Below, in pieces: positions 11,640 to 24,892 of a stretch of DNA of 64,000 nucleotides. The translations under genes were made by a program, and so were the position numbers. Origin of the DNA: Halictus rubicundus (taxonomy: Eukaryota; Arthropoda; Insecta; Hymenoptera; Halictidae); contig NC_135153.1 of the NCBI RefSeq assembly GCF_050948215.1, forward strand, positions 5,546,058 through 5,610,057. Direction: 5' to 3'. Numbering within the stretch: the first letter of the stretch is position 1; each line of letters starts with the position of its first letter. The notes beneath the pieces are model-generated. The model was given only the letters and a program-made list of their open reading frames with translations, ran no database searches and had not been told where the DNA came from.

Positions 11640-12130
11640 TTAGTACCACAAATATTTGGACTCATTTTAAAGCTTGAAACCTCTACCGTCGCAATCTATC
11701 GTTCATTTTTATCCAAGATATTTTGGCATGATACAGCGACTGGCAAACTGAAGACACTTTTTTGGTCCAACATGTTATGAATTGACACGTCTGTAAATCC
11801 AATCAAAAATGGTCTGTGACTGAAATCACAGTGGATTTACAGGTCGAAGCTTTCCCTTCGTAACGAACGTTTAAAACTTGATCCCCGAGTTTTTTCAACT
11901 CGATTTATTGAGCTTTGAATGAAGGATGTACTGTCAACTATGCAATAATATACGGTACATCGTGAATGCTTTACACTATCAAACTTGTTCCTTAATTTTG
12001 TCCTATAAAACAGCCAAGAAAAAAAATCGTAGATTAAGTTTTAAACAGTAATTTTCAAGCTGAAGGGGAATTCAATTTTCAAATCTGTAATAGATTCATT
12101 CAGAAAAAGTTGTAATTATTCACCTGCTAT
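11640..12130. repeat. dispersed repeat D, copy 1
   Basis: It shares GTGACTGAAATCACAGT, GAAGCTTTCCCTT, GATTTATTGAGCTT and GCAATAATAT in the same order with 33455-33830, and in a weaker form with 36215-36450. Non-coding; the origin is unknown. Confidence 0.6.
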
Positions 12131-12169
12131 ATCATGCACAAATATCATAGAAAAAATGAATGTGTCTGC

Positions 12170-12330
12170 GAATGTAGAGGCTTGGAGTTTTAAAATGAGT
12201 CGAAATTTATTATTGTACTGTGTTTGTAACGAAATTGTCACAGTTCAAATATTAAACAATTTCTCGAGAATCGGGAATTTGGTGTTGAAACACTTTTTGG
12301 ACCCACTTATATACAGTCTTTTTAAACAAT
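12170..12330. repeat. dispersed repeat C, copy 1
   Basis: GAGTTTTAAAATGAGTC, AAATTTATTATTGTACTG and CAATTTCTCG are shared with 22186-22300. A diverged copy lies at 26155-26290. Confidence 0.6.
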
Positions 12331-13528
12331 TTTTTGATTGAGTTGCATGGAAGTTTACTGTCTTAAATATTCGTTTAACGTAGTGTTGAGAAAGGGGAAC
12401 AAGTACATCGGTTACAATTTTCATAGAATTTTCTGAAATAGAAAATTCTGCTCATCAAATTCGGGACTTGACTGAGTGAAAAGTATTACAGAATTATGAT
12501 GACGACGCAGAGGTGAAAGATGAATGAGTCGAAAATGGTTCCCATCGATTCAATTTTGTTCTGCAGTGTACACACGATATTACAAAACGTTTCTATCCCA
12601 GCGTCTTTCAGTGGAAAATCGTTCGCTGAAGCAAACACGCGTGTTCAAACAACGGTTTGTTTAAAGAGGGAACAACGATCTATTTCGACGGTAATTCGAA
12701 AATTGAAATCCACAAGATACCCGCATGGTATCGCCGTTAACGAACAGAGAAGGTCTACGGGGCTCCGACCACCGCGCTGTGGCGAGATCATAAAACGCCG
12801 AATCGTAACGGGCTGATCTGGCTCGAATATAAAACGTCAATTAATGGATGTCGGCCGTTTAATTGGCATTAGTTCAGATTGCCGTGAGTCCCGGTATCTC
12901 GAGCCGGTATCGAAGCAATTAGAATAACAGTCGGCTGAATGTAAAAAATAAGAAATAAATGAGAGAAAAGAGGCGGAAAATGAGTCGAGTCGCGTCGAGT
13001 CGAGTCGAACGAACGAAAAAAATGAATGGATAGCAGCGGTTCCTGGAGAATAATCGAGACGAGAAGGACAGCTGCGCGGGCGGAACAGAAAAGAGAATTA
13101 ATGAAGATTGAAGCGAGCAGACGGCCCTGTTAACCAGCTCTCAATGCGCTATTACATCTTTTCACGATGCTGCCCATTATTATTATCTCGTAAGGATATT
13201 TATTCGACGTCCAATCGATATCGTCCATCTTTGTATCGTGCACCGTGTATCAACGTCGACGAACGATCCAAACGACTACGATTGGTTCGACTGTACATGC
13301 CAATTACAGATCGAGAAAATCATCTTCGCACAAAGATCGGCCAGACAACGGCAACGGTTCATTTCAATTCGAATGTTCGAAAGCTTCGTTCCGTGTACAC
13401 TACTTGGACACATCAGATTGAGCAGCGGGTCCTTTGCACGCTATGGAATCATTCCAATCGATCACTTTTGGACGTCACCATCGGCGATTTTGTTGTAAAT
13501 TAAATATGTTGTAGTCCACGTGAAATTA
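12331..13528. other. non-coding DNA, no gene recognised
   Basis: Includes a short GAGTC-rich run near 12984-13010. A 131-residue plus-strand frame (13108-13503) overlaps another frame and has no recognisable features. Confidence 0.4.
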
Positions 13529-13958
13529 GGAGGTAGGTGTCATCATTTTGCCGGTTTAGAATTTGTTTAAAAATTACAGGCCTTCGAAGTTTTCAACTTT
13601 TGCCCGTTTTGGCGAAAATGGGCTTTTGATCGGAAAACTTCAAAGAATCTGACCGTATTTTTTTCAAAATTTAAGAAACCTTGGCCCCTCATCGGGAAAA
13701 ACACGAACGAAGAATTTGTTTACGTGTTTCGACATTATAATGTTAATTATAGAGGTTGAACAAATTATTTTACATCAGCCCAATCCTTCCTGAATAAAAC
13801 AAAAAAAAATTTAACTCGATCAGACAAATAGTTCCCAGGATAAAAATTCGTAAGTGAAGCCAATTTTCGCCAAAATGGGCAAAAATTAAAAACTTCGAAG
13901 GCCTGTAATTTTTATACAAATTCTAAACCGGCAAAATAATAACTTAACCCTTCCTACT
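13529..13958. mobile_element. foldback element with about 90 bp arms
   Basis: TTTTGCCGGTTTAGAATTTG and ACAGGCCTTCGAAGTTTT on the left are mirrored by their reverse complements at 13861-13945. The arms carry TTGCCCGTTTTGGCGAAAAT and its complement. The roughly 240 bp centre is non-coding. No transposase. Confidence 0.75.
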
Positions 13959-14989
13959 TAATATTTCTTTTTGTGATCGATTTGGCATGGAATGACCCTA
14001 CGATGTTTGATAGTTTGTTTCTGCTATGTGCATGGTAAATCGTCTAATACGAGAGTAAGACTAGAGTAGCGGAGACACGCGACAATTGGAAGCATATTGT
14101 CTTTTCGCGTATGTACATAAATATATAGCATTCTGTTTGAAAAATTAAATTGATACTACGTCAAAATACGATAGTGTACGCTACGTCGCACACCCCTGGG
14201 AACGTCGAGTAAGATCGACAGCGAAACAACGTATTTGAATCGTAGCGGAAGGTCGCGGCATCGAATCACAAATCATCGTGAAATATCGCAGAACGAAATC
14301 ACAGAACGAGGACCGACAGCAGTTCCTCTAGGACCTACGAAAATGTTATTGGAGCCATCGCAAAATTTTGGGAATGATGCTGACCAGGTTGTCCAAACAT
14401 GAACCCCTCCGCCTCGATGGTGGTCGGCAACCAGGACTCGCGCAAATTTAGGAACCCACTTTACATGACGACTTTCCGCGATTATGGCTAACGCAATTGC
14501 CTCTTGTCCGCGGTTGATCCCGTGATCATTCGGACATTGGCTGTGTGCGCCCGGTGTGCCGACTAAATTAGGTTCTACTTCGAAGGACCACCTGGTCAGA
14601 ATGAACGAAAATACTGATTTTTGAACAATACTATACTTCGATCGAGTTTCCTAGCTACGAGGTTTCGTGCTACTTGTAAGAATAATTGTACCGAAGGTGT
14701 CTAAGTGCAATGTTACGTCCCAGGTAGGACGGATTATGATTTTTATGAGATAGGACGCAGTTTTGAACCTACCTGCATTCACCGGCTACGGTTCGGGAAA
14801 TTGAGGATTGTTTAAATAACTTGTATTCTTATTTTCCAAAACAAACAAAATTATTGATTTATTCAAAATTAGGTGCTGAATCAGAAGTTTTAAACATGAT
14901 TTGACAAATAGAGATTATGTGTAGTTAACGCATAAACTAGATAGCTTACAAGTATTTCGTTCAATAATAGTAATGTTAATTTACCGAGT
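13959..14989. other. non-coding DNA, nothing recognised
   Basis: Mixed composition with no frame, repeat or terminal motif that I can name. Confidence 0.4.
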
Positions 14990-15752
14990 TGTTGGGTTCG
15001 CTTCGCTAAGTGGACACCGCAAGTCTACAAGTCGCTGGTACCGCTAATCGCAGTTGCTGCGGGTAGCAGGTTGCAGGTTCCACCAATTCCAATATCGCAG
15101 CCGCAGGTCGCAGATTTCACCAATTCCAATTATCGCTTCTTTTAAACTTTATAAACTTTCACTGAACTTAGACTTTACTGAAACTTTATTAAAACTGAAT
15201 TGACACTTCTATGACGGACTGATCCGGTCAAAACTTTATGACGGAATGAATGATCTTTGAAGTATTGGTTCCCTTTTATAGGATGGACAGTCCATTGTTT
15301 CAATAGGATATTGATTTGATCTTTTATCTAATGCGCGTCATTCTTACCATGGGATTAGTGTGCCTTCTTGGAACTTGGTGCAACTAGACACACTTTCTGT
15401 TTATTTTTCGGGGTGACATCGATCTTTGCTGCGTCTCTCGCAGGAGGATAATTGGAATTGTTTTGTTCGCTATCTAATTTTCTAGAAATTTTAACGCCTA
15501 TCCTAATCCTATTTATTTCCTTCTCCTTGCGTGACATTATTGGGTTTCAACAATAGTTCATAATAATTCTTTGTCTCAAGTTTTATTCGTTTGATTTTTA
15601 AGCGGTCGAATCACCGGACATGACACCGTCTTACTTCCTAGAATCTTAAGGCTTATCTTAATCTTATTTATTCTTCTCTCCTCGCGTGGCATAATTTTTA
15701 TTTGAAGTTTTATTTGTCTTATTCATGAGCGATCGAACCACCGGACGTGACA
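14990..15752 (-). mobile_element. probable solo LTR of a retrotransposon, minus orientation
   Basis: Read on the minus strand it starts TGTCACGTCCGG and ends GAACCCAACA, so it has the TG...CA termini of an LTR. In that orientation a TATAAAAGG box (15272-15280) precedes an AATAAA signal (15185-15190), the U3-R-U5 order expected of an LTR. Within U3 a segment of about 125 bp is tandemly duplicated, with a terminus-like ACCGGACATGACAC at about 15613-15626. No clear target-site duplication and no flanking internal retroelement sequence were seen, so a solo or truncated LTR is inferred. Confidence 0.5.
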
Positions 15753-16348
15753 CAATCTACCCGGGGGACCGCGAGTCACCGAGCTCAACACCTCGGTCCT
15801 CCCTACTTCTTCAGCGTTTTCATTCCTACTTCTGGAGATTTGGGGATGGGCGGAACTAGAACTAAGTGCTTGAACCGGGCCCAAGGATTCGGCAAGGTCG
15901 CACATATTTGGCGACCGAACCTTGGGCTTTTCCCAACATTTAGAAACCATATGCGCTGTGGACTCGAACGCCCAGCTGTACTGAGCCCAGGCGATGAGAC
16001 AAACTATACAGTTTTAGACGTTCGGTACCCAGGTGCCGACGGCAATATCGTTGAACTAAGTTCTAGTTATAGAAAACTAAAAACTGATCGTCCGATTCCG
16101 GCCGCGTGTTCCGAGCTCGTTCCGCGTTTATTTCGATGGTCGGGCGACTCGTTTGCTCGCAGGACCGTAGCGGACGGGACTCGTTAGATCCGCGGAACTA
16201 ATTTATCCGACTGTCTTGCCGAATCACGGGCGGAGATTTAACGGCGGCGCCGAGAGCGTGGGAAAGAGAGCCGGGCAAATCGGAAAGAAATGGACGGGTT
16301 AAACGCTCTTTAAAATTTAAGACGCTGCCGTCTACGAGCGCCTAGCTC

Positions 16349-16350
<2 letters not shown>

Positions 16351-16381
<31 letters not shown>
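16351..16381. repeat. (GAC)n microsatellite
   Basis: About ten perfect GAC units. Confidence 0.95.
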
Positions 16382-16662
16382 TTGACAAAGAAAGAGGGGC
16401 GCAGAGGGGCTCGTGGAAAGGGGTGAAGAAAGGCTCGACTTAAGGTTCGGAAGGCGACTGATGCGCGATCGAGATAGGCCACGAATCGCGGGGCTAGGGG
16501 CGCGGAGGAGTAAAACGGCTACGTGAAGGGTCATAATTAAATTCAGATTTCGCGGGGGACGGTGGCGGAAAAACGAGGCCGGCTATGTGGGTCCTGGAAG
16601 GGGAACAAGCAGGCAGGGGGTGGAAGAAGATGGGGACGCGCGCGAACGGTTTGACGAGGAAC

Positions 16663-16733
16663 GTGTCGTCGTCGTTTTCTTTCTCTTCTTCTCCCTCGTC
16701 GTCGTCGCCGTCGTCGTCCTCGTCGCCGTCGTA
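16663..16733. repeat. imperfect (GTC)n / CT-rich microsatellite
   Basis: GTC units interrupted by a CTTCTTCTCC stretch. Confidence 0.85.
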
Positions 16734-17312
16734 ATTGAATTAAAATTTGAATCGCCGAAGAGACGAGTGCCTTAAATGGGCGAGGAGAAGACGGGGACGG
16801 GGAAAGACGAAAGGCTGCCACCGCCATTGAAGGATACATTTCCTTCTCGCGGTAATCTCGCTCTCGTCGATTCCTTCTTTCGGCGAAAATGTAAAAATGT
16901 AAAGTGAATTCTTACCGCGCGAAAGCAGCCGGGCCTGGGAGGAGAGCATATTTTATTCGGCTCGGAGCGGGCGAAATGGCTCGCGCGGTCCTCTGTGTAT
17001 ATTTATACGTGCATGAATATATATACGCGCTGCCGTGAGACATTTTAAACGGGAGAGTGCGTCGCGCTCGGGAGCCTGTGACATGCATTCAATATTGAAA
17101 TTGGTTCCAATTTATGCTGTGGAACAAACTTGGAGCACCTCTCGCGACAACACCCCCTCGCAGAATTTGTTTGCGTCTTACGGGCGCCCGACCACCGAGC
17201 GCGAAAATTCTACTGTCGAATTTTACCCTTTAACCTGCTACTCGAACTGCGATTTCACCGAGGATTGAATCGGCTGGAACTTTCGTTGTTGCGGCGGTGC
17301 TTTAGAAAGTTG

Positions 17313-18340
17313 AGCCGTTTATTTTGAAAGCGGCCCAAGTCCATTTGTCAATTATTTTTCGTTGCCCGTAATTACGTGTACAACTTCAAGTTAGCTGTCA
17401 TAAACAACATTTGCGGCTAAGTATACTCGGAGTATGTACGATAATTTTGGACACATAAGTTTTCGCAGTTAGTTCAATAAGTAAAATCATCACTTTGAAA
17501 GTGGCCTAAGTCCAATCCATTATGTCCGTAGGACATTATCAATAAGTGCCGGAAAGGTAATAACTTTATTCTAAATGAAATGAAAGAAGAGGATTTCGTA
17601 TCAACAAAATTTCTGGAGAACGCAATTTTTAAAAGAGTAAAGAATTTTAACGGGGAAACAATAAATTGGTTAATAATATGCTGGATGCGTTTTTTAAGAG
17701 ATGAAACATATAAAATAAAATATCAGTGGATGAAAATGCAAAGTTTAAAATCCTGGATTTATTACCTTGTCGGGGTAGACCAAGAAAGTTCGAAAATATT
17801 GTATTGACACCGCTTTATAAAAATATAAGACGAATTACAAAAGCGAAATACAAGAACATGATGGACTTACTATGACACGTAACACCGGAGCACCATGACT
17901 TCTTCAAATCCCTTCCCCATACACAATATGTAGATGAGCAATAAATTGTTATGTAATTTATGTAGTTGGAAAATGTCCTGAATGTGACAAATTGTGTTTT
18001 TGAAGTGTTGTAAAGATACATAAAGTATATTGAGTATTGTATTTTCAATTCGAAGCATTTTAAATTATGTCGAATGGACTCGGGCTCTTTCAAATTTTAT
18101 AACGAATCTGGTTGTTAACTTTGAAAGTGGCTTAACTCCATTTTTGGTAAGAAAACACATATTATTCACTTAATAATTGCTATTATTTTAATAGGAATTG
18201 TAAAAACTCTTTTAGATACACTTAAGCAGTATGACACATTGGTATCCTATACGTATATTTTTAATTTTATTGAAACACAAACCCTCAAATATCTCAATTC
18301 AAGTATAAGTGGACTTAGGCCACTTTCAAAATAAACGGCT
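17313..18340. mobile_element. 1 kb TIR element with repeated subterminal motif
   Basis: Ends are AGCCGTTTATTTTGAAAG on the left and its reverse complement CTTTCAAAATAAACGGCT... on the right. The motif TTTGAAAGTGGCCTAAGTCC recurs near 17330, 17497 and 18120 in direct orientation and at 18308-18330 inverted. A 75-residue plus frame (17580-17807, starting MKEEDFVSTKF and containing a WLIICWMRFL segment) and a 92-residue minus frame lie inside. Neither is identified and no transposase motif is seen. A partial copy lies at 42355-42671. Confidence 0.65.
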
Positions 18341-19600
18341 TAATTAAACTATAATATCTGTATATACGCGAAAGCAGTGTGCACGATTTTCGTAGAAAAT
18401 TTAAGATATTGCAACTTTAATGTAAATCAAATGATGTAAATCGAAGTAATAATATCTGATGAACCATCTTGTATAAATATTATTATTGCATTAGATTCGC
18501 GCGTACATGGTGGTCCAGTTCATATTAACACATCTCCGCTGTTTTTGAAAATATGAGAAAACTTTGTTAACCAAAGTTTTTCAATATAAAGAGAACTGCA
18601 ATATAGCAATAACAGTTTTTTTTTAAATCTCTGAAACTCTTTCAGTTTAATGAAAATATCATTATCAATTTTGTAAAAGTGTAAAGTGTATAGTCTCAGT
18701 CAGTTAAAAGGTTAACACTGACGTGAATTGAAGATCATTAGATTCCAATTCATCCTAATTATCGAATACACTCAATAACCCTTACGATACTGATGTCGAA
18801 TATTCTCGTCATACAGACAAAAAATTCGCTTTTGTTATTGCAAGCAAAATTTAGGTGATACGAGAAACATGTTCATAATTTTTAAGTATTTTAGAATAAT
18901 AATGAAGTATTAATGAACAAAATGCAAGATTAAGTTAATAAAAGAGTCCAACCAATTAGTTAAAATCATAATTCCTAATTTTTGGATTCCAAATAATTGA
19001 TGTTATCATGAATCAATCAAATTTTAAACCCTGTAACTAGCATTCATGAAACTTTAACACGTCGAATGCCACGGGAATCATCGGTCATCGGTGTCATCGA
19101 TTGTCATTCAATTTATGCCATTGAACATGAATTTATTAATGCTCCAATTAGATTACAGTTTAAGGTGAGAATATCATTATCATATAAATAACGTTTGTTA
19201 TTAATAACGCTGATCACTTTTACGAATGAAATGGGTGAAACTTTATAATAAAATGGAAAATTTATATTTTCACCTATTATTTTTAATAATAGGTTATTAT
19301 TTATTTATAATAAATAATTTTATTTATTTATTTCAATTTGACAATACGAATTTTTATATTTTTATTTATTTTATTTCGACAATACGGATACGTTTTCTGC
19401 TTTCGTCGAGTGTACTCGTCATCGCTTAAAAATAATGATGCGCACAGATACAAACTTTTAAAATTGAGTAAAACCTTGAAACGGTGAACATTTTAATCCT
19501 ACTGACAAAAATGAAAAATCATTACTGTTGTATTCCGATTTACAATTGCCATATTAAAATGTGTTGTTCATAAATATAAAAATGTCTGCGGTTCAAAAAT
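18341..19600. other. AT-rich non-coding DNA
   Basis: Very AT-rich, including TTATTTAT-type runs at 19260-19370. The short frames are AT-driven. Nothing recognised. Confidence 0.45.
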
Positions 19601-20829
19601 ATAGATCGTGTTCCTGAGCTCGGTAGAACGGGGTCCATGTCTGGCCAAGACAGGCCGATTCTACTGTCCGCTAAATATTCATCAGTCCGTTAATATGCAA
19701 CACTTGACGACCATCACGCGCGCCGGAAAATCGAATCAGTGTTGCACAGTGGCCGCGTTCGATCATAAAACGTGACGCATTCTGAATGTAGCGTATATGG
19801 AACAGCGAGTCTCGCGTTTTCCTTCGAGTACGAGAATGGTTGTACGTATCCCTGAGAAACGGGTGGTTGAACGGGGGTCTTTCTGCCTCGCGTTTAAAGA
19901 GCGATGGCCGTTGAAGGACGGAAACTCTAGCCTTTCAAGTCGAACTTGGGACCGAGTTAAGAGTTTCCCCCCTTACCGTCGCCATCCCTCGGCTACCTCT
20001 TTCTTCGTCGCTCCTATTCGCAGCATCTTTGCGCGCTTCTTATCTCTCTTTCACTCTGACCCTCTCTCCCTCTCTCTGTCTCTCGTCGTCAGTTTTCTTC
20101 CACGTTCTGCTTTCCCTTGTGAACGACACAAATTCCATTTCACTACCCACTTTGACACGTTTCGGCCATCCTACGAAGTACCTATGAGACTCGCGAGTCG
20201 ATCGTTTACTCACCGTTTCCGGCTAGCTGTTTAAATACCACGCGTGATAGCCAATCTTGTGTTCGGGCTCTGGCAAAATAATATTGACAAAGGGCTATTG
20301 TTACAGCAAGTTCTTTAGCACGGGAAATGATAAACACTTGACGCATCGGTTGCCGGTTATTCAATATTGTTTATGATTTCATCTTAACCTTTACGTCATT
20401 ATCTGGCTATACCCACTGTCAACTTCTTTTTAATAATTCCATAATTGTTTTGTTGACAGTTAGCATGATTATTTTAGATTTTTACGTTCTTCAGTGATCA
20501 CAGATTAATTTATATTTGATGCATGAAAATATGAGTTGAAAATGTAGAGTGAAATATCATTGCATAGCTTAGACAACTTTAGTTATTTACATGAGGGTTA
20601 TACGTTACTTACCTGGGGACTATCGATTACGATAATAGTTTAGAACCAGACTGCGAGTCTCTATGGAAGATAAAAATGGTCCATGTCAGTTGGAGGAAGT
20701 CAAAGTTAAATGAAAATGAATTTTCTCTCTTGAACATCTTGAAAAGTCGAATATAATATAGCAATATCCTTAACACCATAACTACGGAATAAATGCGACT
20801 GAGTTAATGTTCGGTTGGAGTTAATGTTC
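19601..20829. other. GC-richer island followed by AT-rich DNA
   Basis: 19620-20240 is GC-richer with a CT-rich run at 20040-20090. A 145-residue plus frame is Ser/Arg-rich without recognisable features. 20240-20829 is plain AT-rich sequence. Confidence 0.4.
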
Positions 20830-20995
20830 GTAGCGTTTTAAAATTAAATTAAGATATTTTGTTCATAGGTTTATTCAATAACGTGATAAGTTGCCTCGAA
20901 AATGGCAAAATAGAAATCAATAGAAAATATGTTATTGAATAAATATATAAATAAATGTCTTAATTTTATTTTTGAAATTTAATTTAAAAACATTT
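20830..20995. repeat. inverted repeat (foldback), diverged
   Basis: TTTTAAAATTAAATTAAGA and TTTATTCAATAAC on the left are mirrored by GTTATTGAATAAA and CTTAATTTTATTTTTGAAAT on the right. The loop is short. Low complexity limits confidence. Confidence 0.45.
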
Positions 20996-21050
20996 GAAAC
21001 GAGACCAAACATTATACAATTTGTATTATATTTGCTTGTTTAATTCGCGA

Positions 21051-21230
21051 TACAGTAGAGCCTCGATTATCCGAACCCACGATATCAGGATTCTCGGCCT
21101 AAAGCGTTCGATCTAAGGCGATCCATATGCAACACTATTAATTTTACAAATCAGTAAAGATTTAATCTAATACTATAGCAGTATAGCTCATGTCTCACTG
21201 ATTGGTACGGATAATAGAGATTCTACTGTA
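21051..21230. mobile_element. pogo/Tigger-type MITE
   Basis: The left end is TACAGTAGAGCCTCGATTAT and the right end, reversed, is TACAGTAGAATCTCTATTAT. Both sit on TA. CAGT-starting ends with a CTCGATTATCCGAA motif are typical of pogo/Tigger elements. It is 180 bp long and non-coding. Confidence 0.8.
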
Positions 21231-21984
21231 TTGTGAATTGAACAAGCAAGTGTCATCAAAATTGTGTCATATTTGATATCATTCTAATCGGAAAAATGTC
21301 GCAAACATGTTAGTATTAGTTTCATAAAAAAAGCATTAAAAATAAAAAATATCATTTCATTGATAAATGAAAGAATTTTTCTGGCAATGTCCATCAATGA
21401 AATTAAATTGTGGAATATAGTATATCAATTAATTAATACATGCACAAAATACGCAGATGTATAAAATCACAAAGAGTGGTTATAAAAATTATGCATCGCT
21501 GGATTTAGCATTCAATAACGAGTCCAGTTATCTGAAATAAATACAGACAGAACACTTCCTTAACTTTCATTATGTACAAAATTCGATTTGTTTTGATTAT
21601 GAAATATGCTTAAATGCACAATAACTAAAATGCATCTAAAAACACAATTGTATTTACAAAAAGCTTTGTACTACCTTTTAGTTGTAGAAAAATGTATTTG
21701 CTATTCATCCAAATTTTCAAATACCATAAGCGCCAACTCTGTATGTTCCTAAATAATTGGCATAGAAAACCAAAAATACAAAAGTATATGCTCTAATGTT
21801 TTGATTAAATCACTAGAAAGTAAATTATATGTGTATATATTGTAGCAGGTACATAGTTTTCTATAAATCTAGCATTTAGCATTATTATTAACTGTTTGCA
21901 AGATATTTCCTCTCAAAGATCAATACTCAACGTTATCGATATTACCGCATGCTTGTGGTGCCATCTAGGGGCTCTGCACGTCAC
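21231..21984. other. AT-rich non-coding DNA
   Basis: No gene, repeat end or long palindrome recognised. Confidence 0.45.
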
Positions 21985-22185
21985 TACATACCAGCATGGC
22001 GACGCCCTTATCTGTCAAAAACACTGAAAATCGCACATCTTTACACAAGTATAACTTTTAAACTAGTGATCTCCTAGGATTGAAACTTGGATTTTCGGCA
22101 TTTTCTCGCCAAAATCTACAGGAATACATAATAGAAACTTAAAAATTGCTGGTTTCCTGAGGTAAAGTTAAGCTATAATCTTCGA
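21985..22185. repeat. dispersed repeat E, copy 1
   Basis: CATGGCGACGCCCTTA, GATTTTCGGCATTTTCTCG and CTACAGGA match the reverse complement of 39437-39615 in the same order. Non-coding. Confidence 0.65.
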
Positions 22186-22300
22186 GTTTTAAAATGAGTC
22201 CAAATTTATTATTGTACTGATTTTGTAATGAAATTGTCATAGTCCAAGTATTAACAATTTCTCGGGAATCGGAAATTTAGTATTTAAATAGAATTGTTGA
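22186..22300. repeat. dispersed repeat C, copy 2
   Basis: Matches 12170-12330, including GAGTTTTAAAATGAGTC and TTATTATTGTACTG. It directly abuts repeat E, so the two may belong to one larger element. Confidence 0.6.
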
Positions 22301-23693
22301 GGAAAGACAAAAGTTCTTAACTAACCCCTGCTTCTTGCAACAGATGCAGAAAACTAGTATTCCAAATGGAAAAGTCCTTTCCGATTTCACCTCAAAGAAT
22401 CAATTCCAATCCACATAACATATTTGCAAACTACAAGCATTCAATTTCATCGTTTCTACGTCACATGTGTATAAAATTGTATTGAAACGGACGAAATTTG
22501 TAGTGCAACGCATGCTGCATGAAAATGCGCGGGAGACACGGAGAAACAAGGGGAATATGTTTTATTTGATTCCATTGAATGTCATCGCTATACTTCACTG
22601 CGTCTCATGTATACATACACAGCACACAATCAAAGATATTATTATGTTCCACTTTGTCGGGTGTAAGAGCAAGATACAACGTGGAGTATGGTCGCGAGAG
22701 GAGACGAGTTCTCTCAAGAAACACAGACGCCACGCAAAGTGGTGTTCCCATGCAAGTTATAAAACAAAAACTTCTTCGGGACGGACGTACCGTTTCCCGC
22801 AGAAGACAAGCGCCCGCCATGGACACGCACTAAACTAAACTCGAGTTCGAAAGTACCACTCGAACCAACGTATCTCGAGACTCTCAGGTGGATTTCCCAA
22901 CACTCGGTGGAACATTGCTGCAATACTGTCTCGCTCAGAGCGTTGTAGAGGAAATTGTTGGAAAAATTAAACGAGATAGACTAGATTCTTCACCATAAAA
23001 TTCCCTAATTACAGGCAGGAATGACGGAGCAGGATGGATGTATAGTAAAAGGATTAAAAAAGGGGGGAGGAGAAAGGAAAGGCTGACTTCTTGCGCACGC
23101 AAAGGCGACCTATTAATTGATTGTCGTCGCAGAGGGAGTGGCCAAGGGAACGGTCGGTTTGGTCCGGCAATTACTTTTAATTATCCATCGCCCATCGGCC
23201 ATTGGCCAATTACTTGGTAGTATCGCTTAGGTTTTCGCAAGTCGTCCCGCGTTCTGTTTATTCGTTTCCACGATATACGCGGCGTGGCGCGGGCTGCTTG
23301 TTGATAGTCCCAGGTCCCAGCTATTAAAGATTGATTTCTCGAAAGCTGTTTCATGCCCAAATTGGCTTTCACACATCAAAGCCCCATTTAATCGGCACAC
23401 CTACGCGCCGCTTTGATCACGTTTATCGAAGCAGTCGTTCCGCGTGCTCTATGCCGGGGCCTGTGTTTAAAATGAATCGGCTCCATTATACCGCTACGCT
23501 CTCGTGCACCGTTTGTCCGTAACGCATCATCGCAATCTGCCGGCTTGTGTAATTAACGTAAACAAATAGCAGCTTCGGAGCGTTTATGGCCGGCGCGAAC
23601 GGCTAAATGAATCGAGAACTCGGTTTGCTTCTTATACTGTGCTGTCTTTCGAATGCATAAGCAGTTTTAGAAAAAGAGTATATACTTTGTAAG
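22301..23693. other. non-coding DNA, no gene recognised
   Basis: GC-richer between about 22640 and 23600. The frames overlap on both strands and have no recognisable domain. Confidence 0.4.
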
Positions 23694-24325
23694 TACAGTG
23701 TTTTCTCGATATATGTCCACAACACGGGTATTTCCAGGGACATGTATCGGCTAGAAGATACTATTCTTTGAAACACTGCCGAACGTAGAAAAGGACAGCG
23801 AGGACAGTGACCTCGATCGCCGAGGACTGTAAACATAATACGGGTCGGGTGTATAGGTGTGAGACCACTACTAACCCAATAACAAAACTTCTTTATTTTT
23901 CATTATCTTTTTATAGGACTTTCACCAACATATTCGTGGCATTTTTCTAATGAAAATGATACCAAGTACGATATAACTTCGATCACATTTACTTGTGTTT
24001 GGTGTCATTTTAATCAGAAAAATTACAGAAACATATTTCTGTAAGTCTCATAGTCTTTTCTCAAGTCTTTTATCTTCCACGAACGCTTCGATTCTCCGCG
24101 TCTCCTCCTTTCTTTTATCGTCCTCAACTTTTATCGTTCATAATATAATAATAAAAATAATGAAAAATAAAGAAGTTTTGTTATTGGATTAGTAGTGGTC
24201 TCCTGGTCTCACACCGATATACCCGACCCGTATTATGTTTACGGAGTATATTCCCGCGGTAGTGAAGATAGTTCTGGGACAATTATAGGCTACATGTTTG
24301 GGACATTTATCGAGTGGAGACTGTA
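23694..24325. mobile_element. F1-family TA-flanked element, full-length type
   Basis: The left end TACAGTGTTTTCTCGATATA and right end, reversed, TACAGTCTCCACTCGATAAA sit on TA. Inner inverted segments match too: ACATAATACGGGTCGGGT and GAGACCACTACTAA occur on both arms. About 630 bp, with no transposase. TA flanks suggest mobilisation by a Tc1/mariner/pogo-type transposase. Confidence 0.75.
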
Positions 24326-24892
24326 TTAACGGTGGTTTCTCGTGTAACGACAGTGAAAATAAATGATGTTTCGGAATTTTTTTAGAATAATTGGAACTAA
24401 GCCTTTAGTTTAGAGATGCTAAACTTTTTCATTTTCTTATGTCTATAAACAGCTGAGTAAAAGTATAGTCGATCCGGTGAGTCTACATTAAATTCGAAAT
24501 TGTTTTACGATTATGAAACTTTATTATGGTATAGCGAAATGTAAGAGTAATGTAACGAATGCATTAGTGTGCCCGTCCCGCGACGCGACGTTTTCCTTCG
24601 CTCAGTCGTTTCACGATTACAGAATCTTCATCGTGGAATCGGCGTGAACAAATTTTCTGGAAAGTCGCTTAGGAATATTCGACGCGATGCGTCGCAGTCG
24701 CTCGTATTTACTTTGACGCGATTTTATCTCGAGATTTTAATGAGTTACAGCTCCATTACCGCCTGCAAAAGCATCTACGTATCGGGGAACATCATGCTGT
24801 TACCAGTTTTTCTTTGAAGACAACCACACTCGCGTCGCTATCGATGTATCATCAGATTTTTTAGAGGCAGTAATAATTTTTCCTTGGAGATG
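24326..24892. other. non-coding DNA
   Basis: Nothing recognised apart from a weak, isolated 82-residue frame. Confidence 0.4.

Larger units (their letters stand above)
15753..17312. other. GC-rich island with trinucleotide repeats
   Basis: Frames here are low-complexity Arg-rich or Val-rich products of the GAC/GTC runs. No gene is recognised. The composition is like the other GC-rich islands. Confidence 0.4.

Noticed and set aside
13108..13503. 131-residue plus frame
   Set aside because: Overlapped by another frame, no domain, and next to repeat elements.
15747..16187. 146-residue plus-strand frame next to the LTR
   Set aside because: No resemblance to gag, pol or any known protein; it crosses from LTR flank into a GC-rich island.
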